The notes: a model not told the origin generated them from the letters alone. A DNA stretch of 42,077 nucleotides from RUG14199 sp964629225 (GCA_964629225.1 CAZVQC010000020.1:1-42077), one strand, 5' to 3'. Positions 7,600-15,045 are shown, counted from the stretch's first letter. Numbers and translations are program-made.

Positions 7600-10500
7600 T
7601 CAGCGTTTGCCGCTTATGATCATTCTGATCATCAAAACGTCTCTACCGGTCAACTTGCCGTCGCCGTCAATATCCGCTTTTTCTGTGGAATAAAGACTTT
7701 CATCGGAAGCAGCACCGGATACTGCCATCCTGAGAATAAGAATATCTCGGGATGTCAGTTTGCCGTCGTTGTTGACGTCTCCGGATACGTTAGATACCAC
7801 CGTTACTTCCACGTCGCACTGTGCGTTACGGTAAATGAGAGAAACAGTCTGCTTGCCGATAGAATTCTTATTAAAGCCGTTGAGTTGATAACCCGAATCT
7901 ATCACCCTTGACGTTCCGTCACTGTAATTCACTGTAATGACAGCCGTGCTCATATCGATATCTTCGCCCTTAATGACCTTGAGCGGAGACAAAGACTTTA
8001 CAGAGACCGACAGGATCTCTTTTTCGGCAACGGTCACGTCGAAGTTCTGAGAAATGCCATGGTAATCGACGACTACCGTCTGTTTTCCGATAACCGAAGG
8101 ATCGTATCCGCTGACAGTATAGCCGAAGGTAACGATCCTCTCAGTTCCGTCGGAATAGGTTACGGCGAGGGTGAGACCGGTCAGGTCAAGCTCCTCAAAT
8201 TCGTAATAGTTTGTCTTTGCGGGAGGAGTTATGATTGCAGTGCAATCACCGCCGAGTTCATGATACTCAAGATAGTTCTCATCACAGTAGTCTTTTACAT
8301 ACAAGTTTTTGAACGTGTAGATAGCGGTATCCTCCGCACCGTAAAAGGCAAGCTCATGAATGTGGTCTACCCGTCCGAGCAGTAATAGTTTTTTGAAACT
8401 CACGCAACCGTAGAATTCCGAATTGCCGATACTTGTAATACCGTATCCGAACTCACCCTTCACAAGTCCCGTACAAGCATAGAATACGCAATCCCCTAAT
8501 TCTGTAACGCTGTCGGGTACGGAGATCTCGGTAATACTGCTGCAAGAACGAAATGCGTAATCTCCAATATGTGTAAGAGTATTCGGAAGCATTATCTCCT
8601 TGACTTTATTGCAGTTATAGAACGCATAAGCCCCAATGGACTCAAGGCTGCTTCCGAGATGAAGATCCGCCACCAAAACGCATCCGTAGTATGCGTAGTC
8701 ACCTACGGATAAGACCGTATCGGGAAGCGATATCTCAAGGAGAGAGGCGCAGCCGAAGAACGTGTATTCTTTAATTGCGGCGACTCCTGTCGGGATATTT
8801 GCAGCGACCATGTTATTACAGTCGTAGAATGCATAAGAGCCTATCTCACATACGGTATTCGGAAGGGCGATACTCAGCAGTGACTTGCAGCTGTCAAACG
8901 CATGGTCGCCTATGTGACAGAGCTGAGTGCCGAGGTCAATTCTGTCAACGGCGATATCGTTATAAAAGGCATAATCACCTATCGTTTCTGCTTTTGGCAT
9001 TGCCACTCGGAGCAAACGCGGGCAGTTTGCAAAAGCATAACTTTCCACCGTAGTTGCTGCCTCAAGGATCACTCCCTTTAAAGTGTCGGAATTTGCAAAA
9101 GCATAGCTTCCGACTGTATCAACGCCATCGCCAATGTAGATGTAGCGAATACCCGATGTCTTTCCGTCGAATACCGAGTCATCCACAGTTCCGTCTACTC
9201 CGCGAATGATGACCGTAACGTCATTGCTCGTGCACTTGAATACGTCCGTTCCCACGGTCGACAATGTATCCGGCAAGGAGATCGTATTAAGATGCGGCAG
9301 TTGAGAAAACGCACCGGCTCCGAGAGTATGGATGCCGTCATTAACGGTAATGTGATCTGTGTGCTGACCGCTCAAAACATTCGGTGAGATAGATCCTGTC
9401 ACATAGTAGAATACAAGCATTATCTCGTTGTATTCGTACAAGGTTGACACGGAACGGTAAAACGCATTGCTTCCCACGGATCTAAGGGAGTCGGGAACGA
9501 ATATCTTACAAAGCAGATTATTATCCTTGAACGCTTGCATTCCAACGGTTCTGACGGCGGGCGACAACTTATATTCTCCGTCGCTTGCTTCCTCATCGCC
9601 GTACGTTACCGTTCTTAATTTGTGACATGAATTAAATGTATTATTTCCGATAGCGGATATATTCTCATCCAAAATAACATGACAGATCTCTTGAGCTTCC
9701 ATGAGACCGCTTGCAACGGCGCCGCTTACGTTTCTTATTTCAACGGTGATGTCATCGTTGTTGTGGAATACGTTATCTCCGACGGTGCCTACCGAATCCG
9801 GCAGGGAGACACGGGACAGAGCCTCACAGTCATTGAATGCCGATCCTCCGACCGATGTCACCGCATTTGGAAGGGTGATGCTTTCAAGATATTTGCAAGC
9901 TCTGAATGCGCCCTGTCCGATTACTTCAAGGGATCCGGGAAGAACTATGCTTGCAAATGCATTTTCGCAAAATGCAGACTCGCCTATCTTTGTGACATTC
10001 CCCTCAAAGGTTACGTCGGAAAGTGACACGCAGTTTGCAAAGACACGGTTATTGACCTCCGTAATACCTGTGGGAAGAGTAATCGCCGAGATCTTTCCGC
10101 AGTTTTCGAAGCCACGGGCGCCTATAGATGTGACTGTGCTCGGCACGGATATCTCCGACAGCTCAACACAGTTTCGGAAAGCGCCGTCTCCGACCGTCAA
10201 AAGCCCTTTTCTCAAGATAGCTCTCTTAAGAACTCTGTTCTCCGCAAAAGCATAATTGCCTATGCTGACGGTTGCCAAAGGAATGCTCACTCTGCCAAGA
10301 TAGCAGTTATAGAATGCGTAGTCTCCGATAGACTCAACACTGTAACCTATTACCACGTTTTCAAGGTTTAAGCAGTTATAGAACGTGTAGTCTCCGATAG
10401 ATACAGCCTTGGTTCCCACCGTAGCCGTTGTAAGGGACGTGCAATTATAAAACGCATATGATCCCACGTATTCGGCCGTATCCGGTATTACTACCTCCTC

Positions 10501-12132
10501 AAGGGATATGCAGTTGAAGAATGCGCCCTCGCCTATCGCCTTAACTCCTTCGGAGATAGTCACGTTCTTAAGCCCGGTACAGTCGGTAAAGGCCCGATCT
10601 CCCACCGTAGAAACAGTGGTGGGAATAGTAGCGTTGATAAGTCCCGTACAGCCCTCAAAGGCATGATCGCCTATGGATTTTATGTTCGACGGGATCGTAA
10701 TACTGTTGACGGTAGTGCATCCCGCAAAGCCTCGATCACCGATCTTGTTGACAACGGCGCCCTCTATCTCCAAAGGAACCGTTATCTCCGTGCTTGTGGT
10801 GGTACAGCCGATTATTTCCGCACAGCCGTCATCGTTAATGATATAGTAATAGGTGTCATTGCCGTTGGTGAAAGACCCGTTGAGCACTACCCTGTTTGAA
10901 GCCCTGTAATCGTATCCCGCAGACGATCGATACACTTTTGTGGTACATTCGTTCGGGAAAGCATTGACGCCGATGCTGATTACCGACCTTGGGATAGTGA
11001 CAGAGGTAAGATTACTGCATCCGTAGAATGCATTCTTATCGATACCCCGAAGACCATCCGGCAGTTCCACCGCCGATATCTTCGTATTATCCCTAAAGAC
11101 ACTGCCGGCGATATATTTAACGTTTTCGGGTAACGTTATACCGCTTAATTTCCCGTTATATTTAATGAGAACACCGTCTCCCACGATAACGAATTCATCT
11201 TCGAGACCGTCAAACCACTTGGTTTTGTAGAATGCAAGATCACCCACCGACGCGATCTCCTCATTAAGAACCACGGTGGTGATATTACTGCAGGTAGCGA
11301 AAGCACCGTCATGGATCTTCGTAGCATCGGTCACCGTTACCGTTTTAAGCCTTGACGGGATACTGAACGTGTAATATCTGTACTGTGAGGAAGAAACAAT
11401 GTAATAGACTTTTCCGGAATCTACCTGATAAACATCACCTGCTTCTCCGGAATAATAATAACTGTACAGATCCGAAGATGAATAATCGAAGATGTATCCC
11501 AGATGTGATCTGTATCCCACCGCATCTCTGCTCTCTCCGATGAAGGGCAGGGTGATCTCTTCTATGTAATTACATCCGTAAAATGCTTTTGAGCCGATTT
11601 CCGAAACGGAACTTCTTACGATTATTGAGGTGATGGATGAGGCATAGCTGTACCAAGGGGCGCTCCCGGTGGAATAGGAAGGAACGGCTCCGCTTCCCGA
11701 AATTTCAAGGAGTCCGTTTGAGTATACAGACCATTTAAGATCCCCTATCTGTCCGCCGTCGGTCACCGTAAGGCTGCCGGTATCAATGCTGTCGGCGGCA
11801 AGGGCGTTGTATGCATATCTCGCCGCTTTCAAAGACGCGTAATCACTTACTTTTTCCTTTTGTGTGCTCGAAAGGGCATAATACGCCGACTCGGCAGCCC
11901 GTATCTTTGACAGATGATCATCGGTATATTCCGCTTTGCCGATCTCGCTTATTAATTCATTGACCCCCAAGACCTCAGGGTCTTGATCCGACTCGTTATC
12001 GTTGAACATATCCTCAAAGAATGAGACTACATTTGACGAGTCAACTACTGCGGCAAAGGACGGTGCAGCACAGCATAGCAAAATAGAAACGCATATGATC
12101 GCACTAAGCACCCTTTTTGATCTTACTCTCAT
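7600..12132 (-). CDS. Secreted BspA-like leucine-rich-repeat protein with Ig-like domains and a dockerin
   Basis: Giant surface or extracellular protein of 1510 residues. Residues 1-27 are a Sec signal peptide (basic start, hydrophobic core, cleavage after SFA). About 50-120 is a helical segment with an LSSTQKEKVSDYASL pattern common in clostridial surface proteins. About 140-1290 holds roughly 35 LRR_5/BspA-type repeats of about 23 residues (core IGDYAFYNC..L..V.IP). About 1300-1450 contains two bacterial Ig-like (Big_3-type) domains (SDGTERIVTFGY, SDGTSRVIDSGY, both ending in GKQTV). Residues 1451-1510 are a dockerin with two calcium loops, DVNNDGKLTSRD and DIDGDGKLTGRD. BspA-type repeats serve in adhesion in several bacteria, and dockerins bind cohesins. 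No LPXTG or S-layer anchor is present, so attachment would rely on the dockerin. An excellent ribosome site (AAAAGGAGG, 10 nt upstream) is present, but no promoter faces the gene in this orientation; see the switch at 12172-12450. Confidence 0.93.
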   Translation of the reverse strand: MRVRSKRVLSAIICVSILLCCAAPSFAAVVDSSNVVSFFEDMFNDNESDQDPEVLGVNELISEIGKAEYTDDHLSKIRAAESAYYALSSTQKEKVSDYASLKAARYAYNALAADSIDTGSLTVTDGGQIGDLKWSVYSNGLLEISGSGAVPSYSTGSAPWYSYASSITSIIVRSSVSEIGSKAFYGCNYIEEITLPFIGESRDAVGYRSHLGYIFDYSSSDLYSYYYSGEAGDVYQVDSGKVYYIVSSSQYRYYTFSIPSRLKTVTVTDATKIHDGAFATCSNITTVVLNEEIASVGDLAFYKTKWFDGLEDEFVIVGDGVLIKYNGKLSGITLPENVKYIAGSVFRDNTKISAVELPDGLRGIDKNAFYGCSNLTSVTIPRSVISIGVNAFPNECTTKVYRSSAGYDYRASNRVVLNGSFTNGNDTYYYIINDDGCAEIIGCTTTSTEITVPLEIEGAVVNKIGDRGFAGCTTVNSITIPSNIKSIGDHAFEGCTGLINATIPTTVSTVGDRAFTDCTGLKNVTISEGVKAIGEGAFFNCISLEEVVIPDTAEYVGSYAFYNCTSLTTATVGTKAVSIGDYTFYNCLNLENVVIGYSVESIGDYAFYNCYLGRVSIPLATVSIGNYAFAENRVLKRAILRKGLLTVGDGAFRNCVELSEISVPSTVTSIGARGFENCGKISAITLPTGITEVNNRVFANCVSLSDVTFEGNVTKIGESAFCENAFASIVLPGSLEVIGQGAFRACKYLESITLPNAVTSVGGSAFNDCEALSRVSLPDSVGTVGDNVFHNNDDITVEIRNVSGAVASGLMEAQEICHVILDENISAIGNNTFNSCHKLRTVTYGDEEASDGEYKLSPAVRTVGMQAFKDNNLLCKIFVPDSLRSVGSNAFYRSVSTLYEYNEIMLVFYYVTGSISPNVLSGQHTDHITVNDGIHTLGAGAFSQLPHLNTISLPDTLSTVGTDVFKCTSNDVTVIIRGVDGTVDDSVFDGKTSGIRYIYIGDGVDTVGSYAFANSDTLKGVILEAATTVESYAFANCPRLLRVAMPKAETIGDYAFYNDIAVDRIDLGTQLCHIGDHAFDSCKSLLSIALPNTVCEIGSYAFYDCNNMVAANIPTGVAAIKEYTFFGCASLLEISLPDTVLSVGDYAYYGCVLVADLHLGSSLESIGAYAFYNCNKVKEIMLPNTLTHIGDYAFRSCSSITEISVPDSVTELGDCVFYACTGLVKGEFGYGITSIGNSEFYGCVSFKKLLLLGRVDHIHELAFYGAEDTAIYTFKNLYVKDYCDENYLEYHELGGDCTAIITPPAKTNYYEFEELDLTGLTLAVTYSDGTERIVTFGYTVSGYDPSVIGKQTVVVDYHGISQNFDVTVAEKEILSVSVKSLSPLKVIKGEDIDMSTAVITVNYSDGTSRVIDSGYQLNGFNKNSIGKQTVSLIYRNAQCDVEVTVVSNVSGDVNNDGKLTSRDILILRMAVSGAASDESLYSTEKADIDGDGKLTGRDVLMIRMIISGKR
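8300..11640 (-). repeat. 69-bp periodic LRR repeats inside the surface-protein gene
   Basis: Near-identical units recur every 69 bp (23 codons). Plus-strand copies beginning GCAGTTATAGAA, GCAGTTATAGAA, GCAATTATAAAA and GCAGTTGAAGAA start at 10303, 10372, 10441 and 10510. The first two share most of the next 17 bases as well. Repeats of this kind can gain or lose units by slippage or recombination without leaving frame. Confidence 0.8.
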
Positions 12133-12171
12133 TATCGAGATACCTCCTTTTGGATGATCAAATCGATAACA

Positions 12172-12200
12172 ACATAATAGTGATTATGTTGTACCGAGAT
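12172..12200 (+). repeat. Left inverted repeat (IRL) of the invertible segment
   Basis: 29 bp, starting ACATAATAGTG and ending GTACCGAGAT; exact reverse complement of 12422-12450. It includes an internal dyad AACATAAT (12171-12178), spacer AGTG, ATTATGTT (12183-12190), which resembles paired recombinase-binding arms around a crossover site. The match stops abruptly: the bases flanking both ends differ between the copies. Confidence 0.95.
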
Positions 12201-12255
12201 GATTTGATCACATATCAGAACGTATTAGAAAAAGAAAGAAATGAAAATAAGGCGC

Positions 12256-12306
12256 AAAAACAAAAGCCTTTCAAGCCGTTTTTTAAAATGTAAGGCGAAA
12301 GGCTTT
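12256..12306 (-). terminator. Leftward terminator inside the invertible segment
   Basis: Stem AAAGCCTTTC (12263-12272) / GAAAGGCTTT (12297-12306), extended inward by GCC/GGC across a two-base bulge. Leftward it is followed by TGTTTTTG. In the present orientation it would stop transcripts from the recombinase gene before they reach the surface gene. After inversion it would face the opposite way. Confidence 0.65.
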
Positions 12307-12367
12307 CTTGTCATGCCTGATTTGGGGTGCTTTGGCAGTATTATGGTACAAATTTGGCGAAAAAGGA

Positions 12368-12396
12368 TTGACTTAGCAAGGCGGTTGTGGTAATAT
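12368..12396 (+). promoter_or_regulatory. Invertible promoter, pointing away from the LRR gene
   Basis: TTGACT (12368-12373), exactly 17 nt, TAATAT (12391-12396), with TGG just before the -10 (extended -10). It is close to the SigA consensus. Predicted start near 12403. As assembled, its transcript would be only about 75 nt, ending at the 12457-12478 terminator. Confidence 0.85.
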
Positions 12397-12421
12397 GTGA
12401 ATGAAAAATCGAAATTCTTTA

Positions 12422-12450
12422 ATCTCGGTACAACATAATCACTATTATGT
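12422..12450 (-). repeat. Right inverted repeat (IRR) of the invertible segment
   Basis: 29 bp, exact reverse complement of 12172-12200; starts ATCTCGGTAC and ends CACTATTATGT on the plus strand. Its internal dyad is AACATAAT, CACT, ATTATGTC, so the outermost base of one arm differs from the left copy. Confidence 0.95.
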
Positions 12451-12456
12451 CCTACA

Positions 12457-12478
12457 GTGCCCACAGGGGCGCTTTTTT
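12457..12478 (+). terminator. Terminator catching the OFF-orientation transcript
   Basis: Stem GTGCCC (12457-12462) / GGGCGC (12467-12472), loop ACAG, then TTTTTT (12473-12478). It lies 6 bp outside the right inverted repeat and is oriented rightward, so it would end the promoter's transcript before it enters the recombinase gene antisense. Confidence 0.75.
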
Positions 12479-12499
12479 GCCGCTTTGCTTTTTGCGACA

Positions 12500-13339
12500 C
12501 TAAAGTATCAAGCGCATCTTTTCCATGCGTTTTAGGTGCTCTTTTGCGGTCGTGACGATATAGATACGGGTGGTATTGATGCTTGAGTGCCCAAGTATGT
12601 CCGCAAGCTTTGCTATGTCCTTTTCCATCTCATAAAACAGTCGCGCGAAAAGATGTCTCAGATTGTGGGGAAATACCTTCCGGGGGTCCACCTTGGCATC
12701 GTGGCACAGGCCCTTCATCTCCCGCCAAATATTGGTTCGGCTCACGGCTTTCCCACTCTTCGTTACGAATATCATTCCGCTCTCTATCCCATGCTCCTTT
12801 GCATAGCTTAGGAGCTTTTTCTTTAGCTCCTTTACTATGAATATGCTTCTCGTTTTTCCCTTTAGGGATACCTCCGCTTCCCCTCTCCTTACCGCTTCCA
12901 CCGTTATGAACTTAAGCTCACTTACTCTTATCCCGCTTGAACAGATAGTTTGTATTATCAGACTGAGGCGCCCCTTCCCCCGTATTCCGGCTGTGGAGAT
13001 AAGACGGTAATATTCCTCCCTTGTAAGCTCCTTATTCTCCGCACAAAATGCCTTCTTTTGGATCCTGAACTGTTTCATACACAGATCCTCCCGTCCGAGA
13101 TATTTTAGAAAGGCATTCACCGCCGCTATCATCGAATTGGCACTTGTGACTTCATAATTCTCCGAAAGAAAACTCTTGTACTCCGACACAGTCCCCCTGT
13201 CAACACACCGCCCATCCAAAAAACATAGAAATGCCCCTGCATCCCTCATATATTTCTCCACCGTGGCATCACTCTTCTCATCCTCAATAAGCTCCCTACG
13301 AAACCTCTCAAGCACTCCCCATTCCATCTCCCTTTCCAT
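12500..13339 (-). CDS. Tyrosine site-specific recombinase, predicted invertase of the adjacent switch
   Basis: Lambda-integrase family recombinase of 279 residues. An N-terminal SAM-like core-binding domain (about 8-88) is followed by the catalytic domain (about 103-275). All active-site residues are visible: Arg138 (SSGIRVSEL), Lys162 in the beta hairpin (LKGKTR), His225 and Arg228 (HNLRH), His251 (LGHSS) and nucleophile Tyr260 (TTRIY). The size and layout are XerC/D-like. It lies 50 bp from the right inverted repeat and there is no other phage or conjugation gene, so DNA inversion at the 29-bp repeats is the most likely role, in the manner of C. difficile RecV or Bacteroides promoter invertases. 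The start is fixed by GGAGG 6 nt upstream of the ATG. Its own promoter is at 13370-13398. Expression may be controlled by the dyad around that promoter. Confidence 0.93.
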   Translation of the reverse strand: MEREMEWGVLERFRRELIEDEKSDATVEKYMRDAGAFLCFLDGRCVDRGTVSEYKSFLSENYEVTSANSMIAAVNAFLKYLGREDLCMKQFRIQKKAFCAENKELTREEYYRLISTAGIRGKGRLSLIIQTICSSGIRVSELKFITVEAVRRGEAEVSLKGKTRSIFIVKELKKKLLSYAKEHGIESGMIFVTKSGKAVSRTNIWREMKGLCHDAKVDPRKVFPHNLRHLFARLFYEMEKDIAKLADILGHSSINTTRIYIVTTAKEHLKRMEKMRLIL

Positions 13340-13369
13340 CTCTCTCCTCCTGTGTCTTTACTTTATGCT

Positions 13370-13398
13370 ATTTTACACCATGGGGAGGCATTACGTAA
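13370..13398 (-). promoter_or_regulatory. Recombinase promoter
   Basis: Leftward: TTACGT (13398-13393), 17 nt, TAAAAT (13375-13370). Predicted start near 13363, leaving a leader of about 24 nt. The -35 lies within the palindrome TTACGTAA. Confidence 0.6.
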
Positions 13399-13415
13399 TA
13401 GAATAACCCCTCCCC
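13382..13415. promoter_or_regulatory. 7-bp dyad flanking the recombinase -35 region
   Basis: GGGGAGG (13382-13388) and CCCCTCC-type complement (CCTCCCC, 13409-13415) form a perfect 7-bp inverted repeat around the -35 hexamer. It could be a repressor site or part of a cruciform; function is inferred. Confidence 0.4.
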
Positions 13416-13503
13416 CTCCGAAACGAATGACGATAATGGCGATACTAATAAAAAGACCGCAGAAAACATTATTCAACATTCAACCGCCCTCCACCGCCCC
13501 ATC

Positions 13504-13531
13504 AAAAAAGCCGAGTCCATCGACTCGGCTT
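13504..13531 (-). terminator. Leftward terminator upstream of the recombinase gene
   Basis: Perfect 10-bp stem AAGCCGAGTC (13508-13517) / GACTCGGCTT (13522-13531), loop CATC, with a T run leftward (plus-strand A run 13504-13509). It separates pepT transcription from the recombinase promoter. Confidence 0.75.
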
Positions 13532-13561
13532 CCATACGTCATGAAATGATTGGGGATAAAA

Positions 13562-13666
13562 ATGGGTAACGAAGCTTTTTTGCGTGACCGAGCGTTTGGC
13601 AAGGAGTTCTCGGAGGCAAATGCTTTTGAAAAAAGAGGGCTGATACAGGAAAAGAAAAAGGCTTGA
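13562..13666 (+). CDS. Possible 34-residue small protein
   Basis: ATG GGT AAC at 13562 opens a 34-codon frame encoding a charged peptide (starts MGNEAFLRDRAFGKEF, ends QEKKKA). GGGGA lies 6 nt upstream, and the stop codon falls inside the hairpin at 13651-13688, whose plus-strand U-tract would end such a transcript. I could not find a convincing promoter, and the rest of 13532-13843 is AT-rich spacer. It may be chance. Confidence 0.25.
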   Translation: MGNEAFLRDRAFGKEFSEANAFEKRGLIQEKKKA

Positions 13667-13688
13667 AACCAAAGTTCAAGTCTTTTTT
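13651..13688. terminator. Bidirectional terminator after pepT
   Basis: Stem GGCTTGAA (13660-13667) / TTCAAGTC (13675-13682), T run 13683-13688 on the plus strand and A run 13651-13659, so it works in both directions. It is the first good terminator after the pepT stop (13844). A separate CGAGAGC/GCTCTCG hairpin near 13780-13796 lacks a U-tract. Confidence 0.65.
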
Positions 13689-13843
13689 CTCGGATGATTC
13701 TATACGATTTTTACTACTCGCTTTCGACGGATACTCCCAAGCAAGTAAAGAACGGGATCGTTTTCACACGAATCGAGAGCCGTTGCTCTCGGTGGTTGGT
13801 ATTAATTAAGTTAATAGTTAGAATGGATCTCGACTATTACGCT

Positions 13844-15016
13844 TTACTCTGTGGTGACAAGGTTTACGATGACCTCGACCATTTTGGAGAGGGCGTTAAC
13901 GGGAACGGCTTCATAGATGCTATGGAAATTCATACCGCCGGTGGGGAGGTTAGGGCAGGGGAGCCCTTCGTAGGAGAGGCGGGAGCCGTCGGTGCCGCCT
14001 CTGATGGGAACAAGGGTCGGAGAAAGGCCCGCCGCTTTCATGGCATCCTCGGCGCGGGTAATGATGGACATATCTTTTTCTATGATATCTCTCATGTTGT
14101 AGTAGCTGTCCTTGATTTGGCAATCGAAGGTGCCATCGCCGTATTTTCCGTTTAGGAATTTCACGATACCATCGACGAAATCCTTACGGCGCTCAAATTC
14201 CCCTCTGTCATGGTCTCTTATCAGCATTCTCAGGCTGCACTCGGTCTCGTCCCCCGACACGCACTGCACGTGATAAAAGCCTTCTCTGCCCTCGGTATGG
14301 GAGGGAGTCTCGGCGGGGGGCAGCATGGATATGAATTCATTGAGATAGAGCACTGCGTTTCTCATTTTATTCTTAGCCGAGCCGGGGTGGGTATTGACTC
14401 CGTGAACGGTGAGTTTAACTGCCGCAGCATTGAAGTTTTCATATTCTATCTCCGGCAACTCGCCTCCGTCGACGGTATAGGCAAAGTCTGCGCCGAAGCC
14501 CTTCACATCGAACAGGTCGGCACCTCTGCCGATCTCCTCATCCGGAGTGAACCCGATGCATATCTTGCCATGCTTAAGAGTGGGAACTTTAATAATCTCC
14601 TCGCAAGCGGTCATTATCTCAGCAACACCCGCTTTATCGTCCGCACCGAGAAGGGTAGTTCTATCGGAGATCACAAGTTTTTCACCTACGTATCTTTCAT
14701 CTATCATAGGAGCGTTGGTGCCGTCAAAAAGGATGATCTGAGGTTTCACATCGGTGCCGCTCACGTCCGGAGAGGTGTCCATATGTGCGATAAGACCTAT
14801 TGTGGGAAGATCCTCTGCACCCTCGGAGGGAGGGATATGACCGTAGACATAGCCGTGTTTGTCACGGGTAACGCCGCTTGCTCCGATACTTCTAAGTTCG
14901 TCCGCAAGGAAGTCCGCCAAAACGAGCTGCTTTGCCGTGGAGGGGCAGTTTTCGCAGTCCTCGTCTGACGTGGTATCAAAAGTAACATATTTCAAAAATC
15001 TGTCAAGAACAGTCAT
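13844..15016 (-). CDS. pepT: Peptidase T (tripeptide aminopeptidase)
   Basis: M20 family metallopeptidase of 390 residues, close to the usual 408. It removes the N-terminal residue from tripeptides in the cytoplasm. Metal ligands are visible in HMDTSPDVSG, GADDKAGVAEI and PDEEIGRGAD, and the C-terminal histidine is in NFHSIYEAVP. The conserved GGTDGS is present. The frame opens at 15055, but the ATG at 15016 (MTVLDRFLKYVTFDTTSD) has GGAGAG 7 nt upstream and matches the family's start. It has its own promoter. It lies near the opp operon, on the same strand, which fits peptide uptake followed by hydrolysis. Confidence 0.95.
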   Translation of the reverse strand: MTVLDRFLKYVTFDTTSDEDCENCPSTAKQLVLADFLADELRSIGASGVTRDKHGYVYGHIPPSEGAEDLPTIGLIAHMDTSPDVSGTDVKPQIILFDGTNAPMIDERYVGEKLVISDRTTLLGADDKAGVAEIMTACEEIIKVPTLKHGKICIGFTPDEEIGRGADLFDVKGFGADFAYTVDGGELPEIEYENFNAAAVKLTVHGVNTHPGSAKNKMRNAVLYLNEFISMLPPAETPSHTEGREGFYHVQCVSGDETECSLRMLIRDHDRGEFERRKDFVDGIVKFLNGKYGDGTFDCQIKDSYYNMRDIIEKDMSIITRAEDAMKAAGLSPTLVPIRGGTDGSRLSYEGLPCPNLPTGGMNFHSIYEAVPVNALSKMVEVIVNLVTTE

Positions 15017-15045
15017 GGTATCTCTCCTATCTTTCTTCTTAGTCA

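Larger units (their letters stand above)
12172..12450. promoter_or_regulatory. Predicted invertible promoter switch (OFF orientation)
   Basis: A 279-bp unit bounded by perfect 29-bp inverted repeats with a 221-bp interior. The interior carries a strong rightward promoter (12368-12396) and a leftward intrinsic terminator (12256-12306). Downstream of the unit is the leftward LRR-dockerin gene (start 12132); upstream is a tyrosine recombinase gene. In this orientation the surface gene has no facing promoter and is insulated from recombinase read-through. Inversion about the repeats would move the -35/-10 to about 12254-12249 and 12231-12226 reading leftward, giving a start near 12219 and an 87-nt leader. 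The design parallels known tyrosine-recombinase switches such as cwpV of Clostridioides difficile. Actual inversion is inferred, not seen. Confidence 0.87.

Noticed and set aside
8300..11640. Regular short repeats that could be read as a CRISPR array
   Set aside because: The 69-bp period is exactly 23 codons, the repeats diverge gradually and encode LRR_5 units in one open frame. There are no unique spacers and no cas genes.
12172..12450. The inverted repeats as ends of an insertion sequence or miniature transposon
   Set aside because: No target-site duplication is seen outside the repeats, the recombinase lies outside them, the family is tyrosine recombinase rather than DDE transposase, and a promoter plus terminators fill the interior.
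12225..12500. 91-codon minus-strand reading frame spanning the invertible segment
   Set aside because: It crosses the right inverted repeat, both terminators and the promoter, has no ribosome site and no recognisable domain. Inversion would destroy it.
12500..13339. Recombinase as a prophage or conjugative-element integrase
   Set aside because: No phage, relaxase, excisionase or attachment-site direct repeats were found nearby, and a better partner (the inverted repeats) lies 50 bp away. Distant element genes outside the window cannot be excluded.
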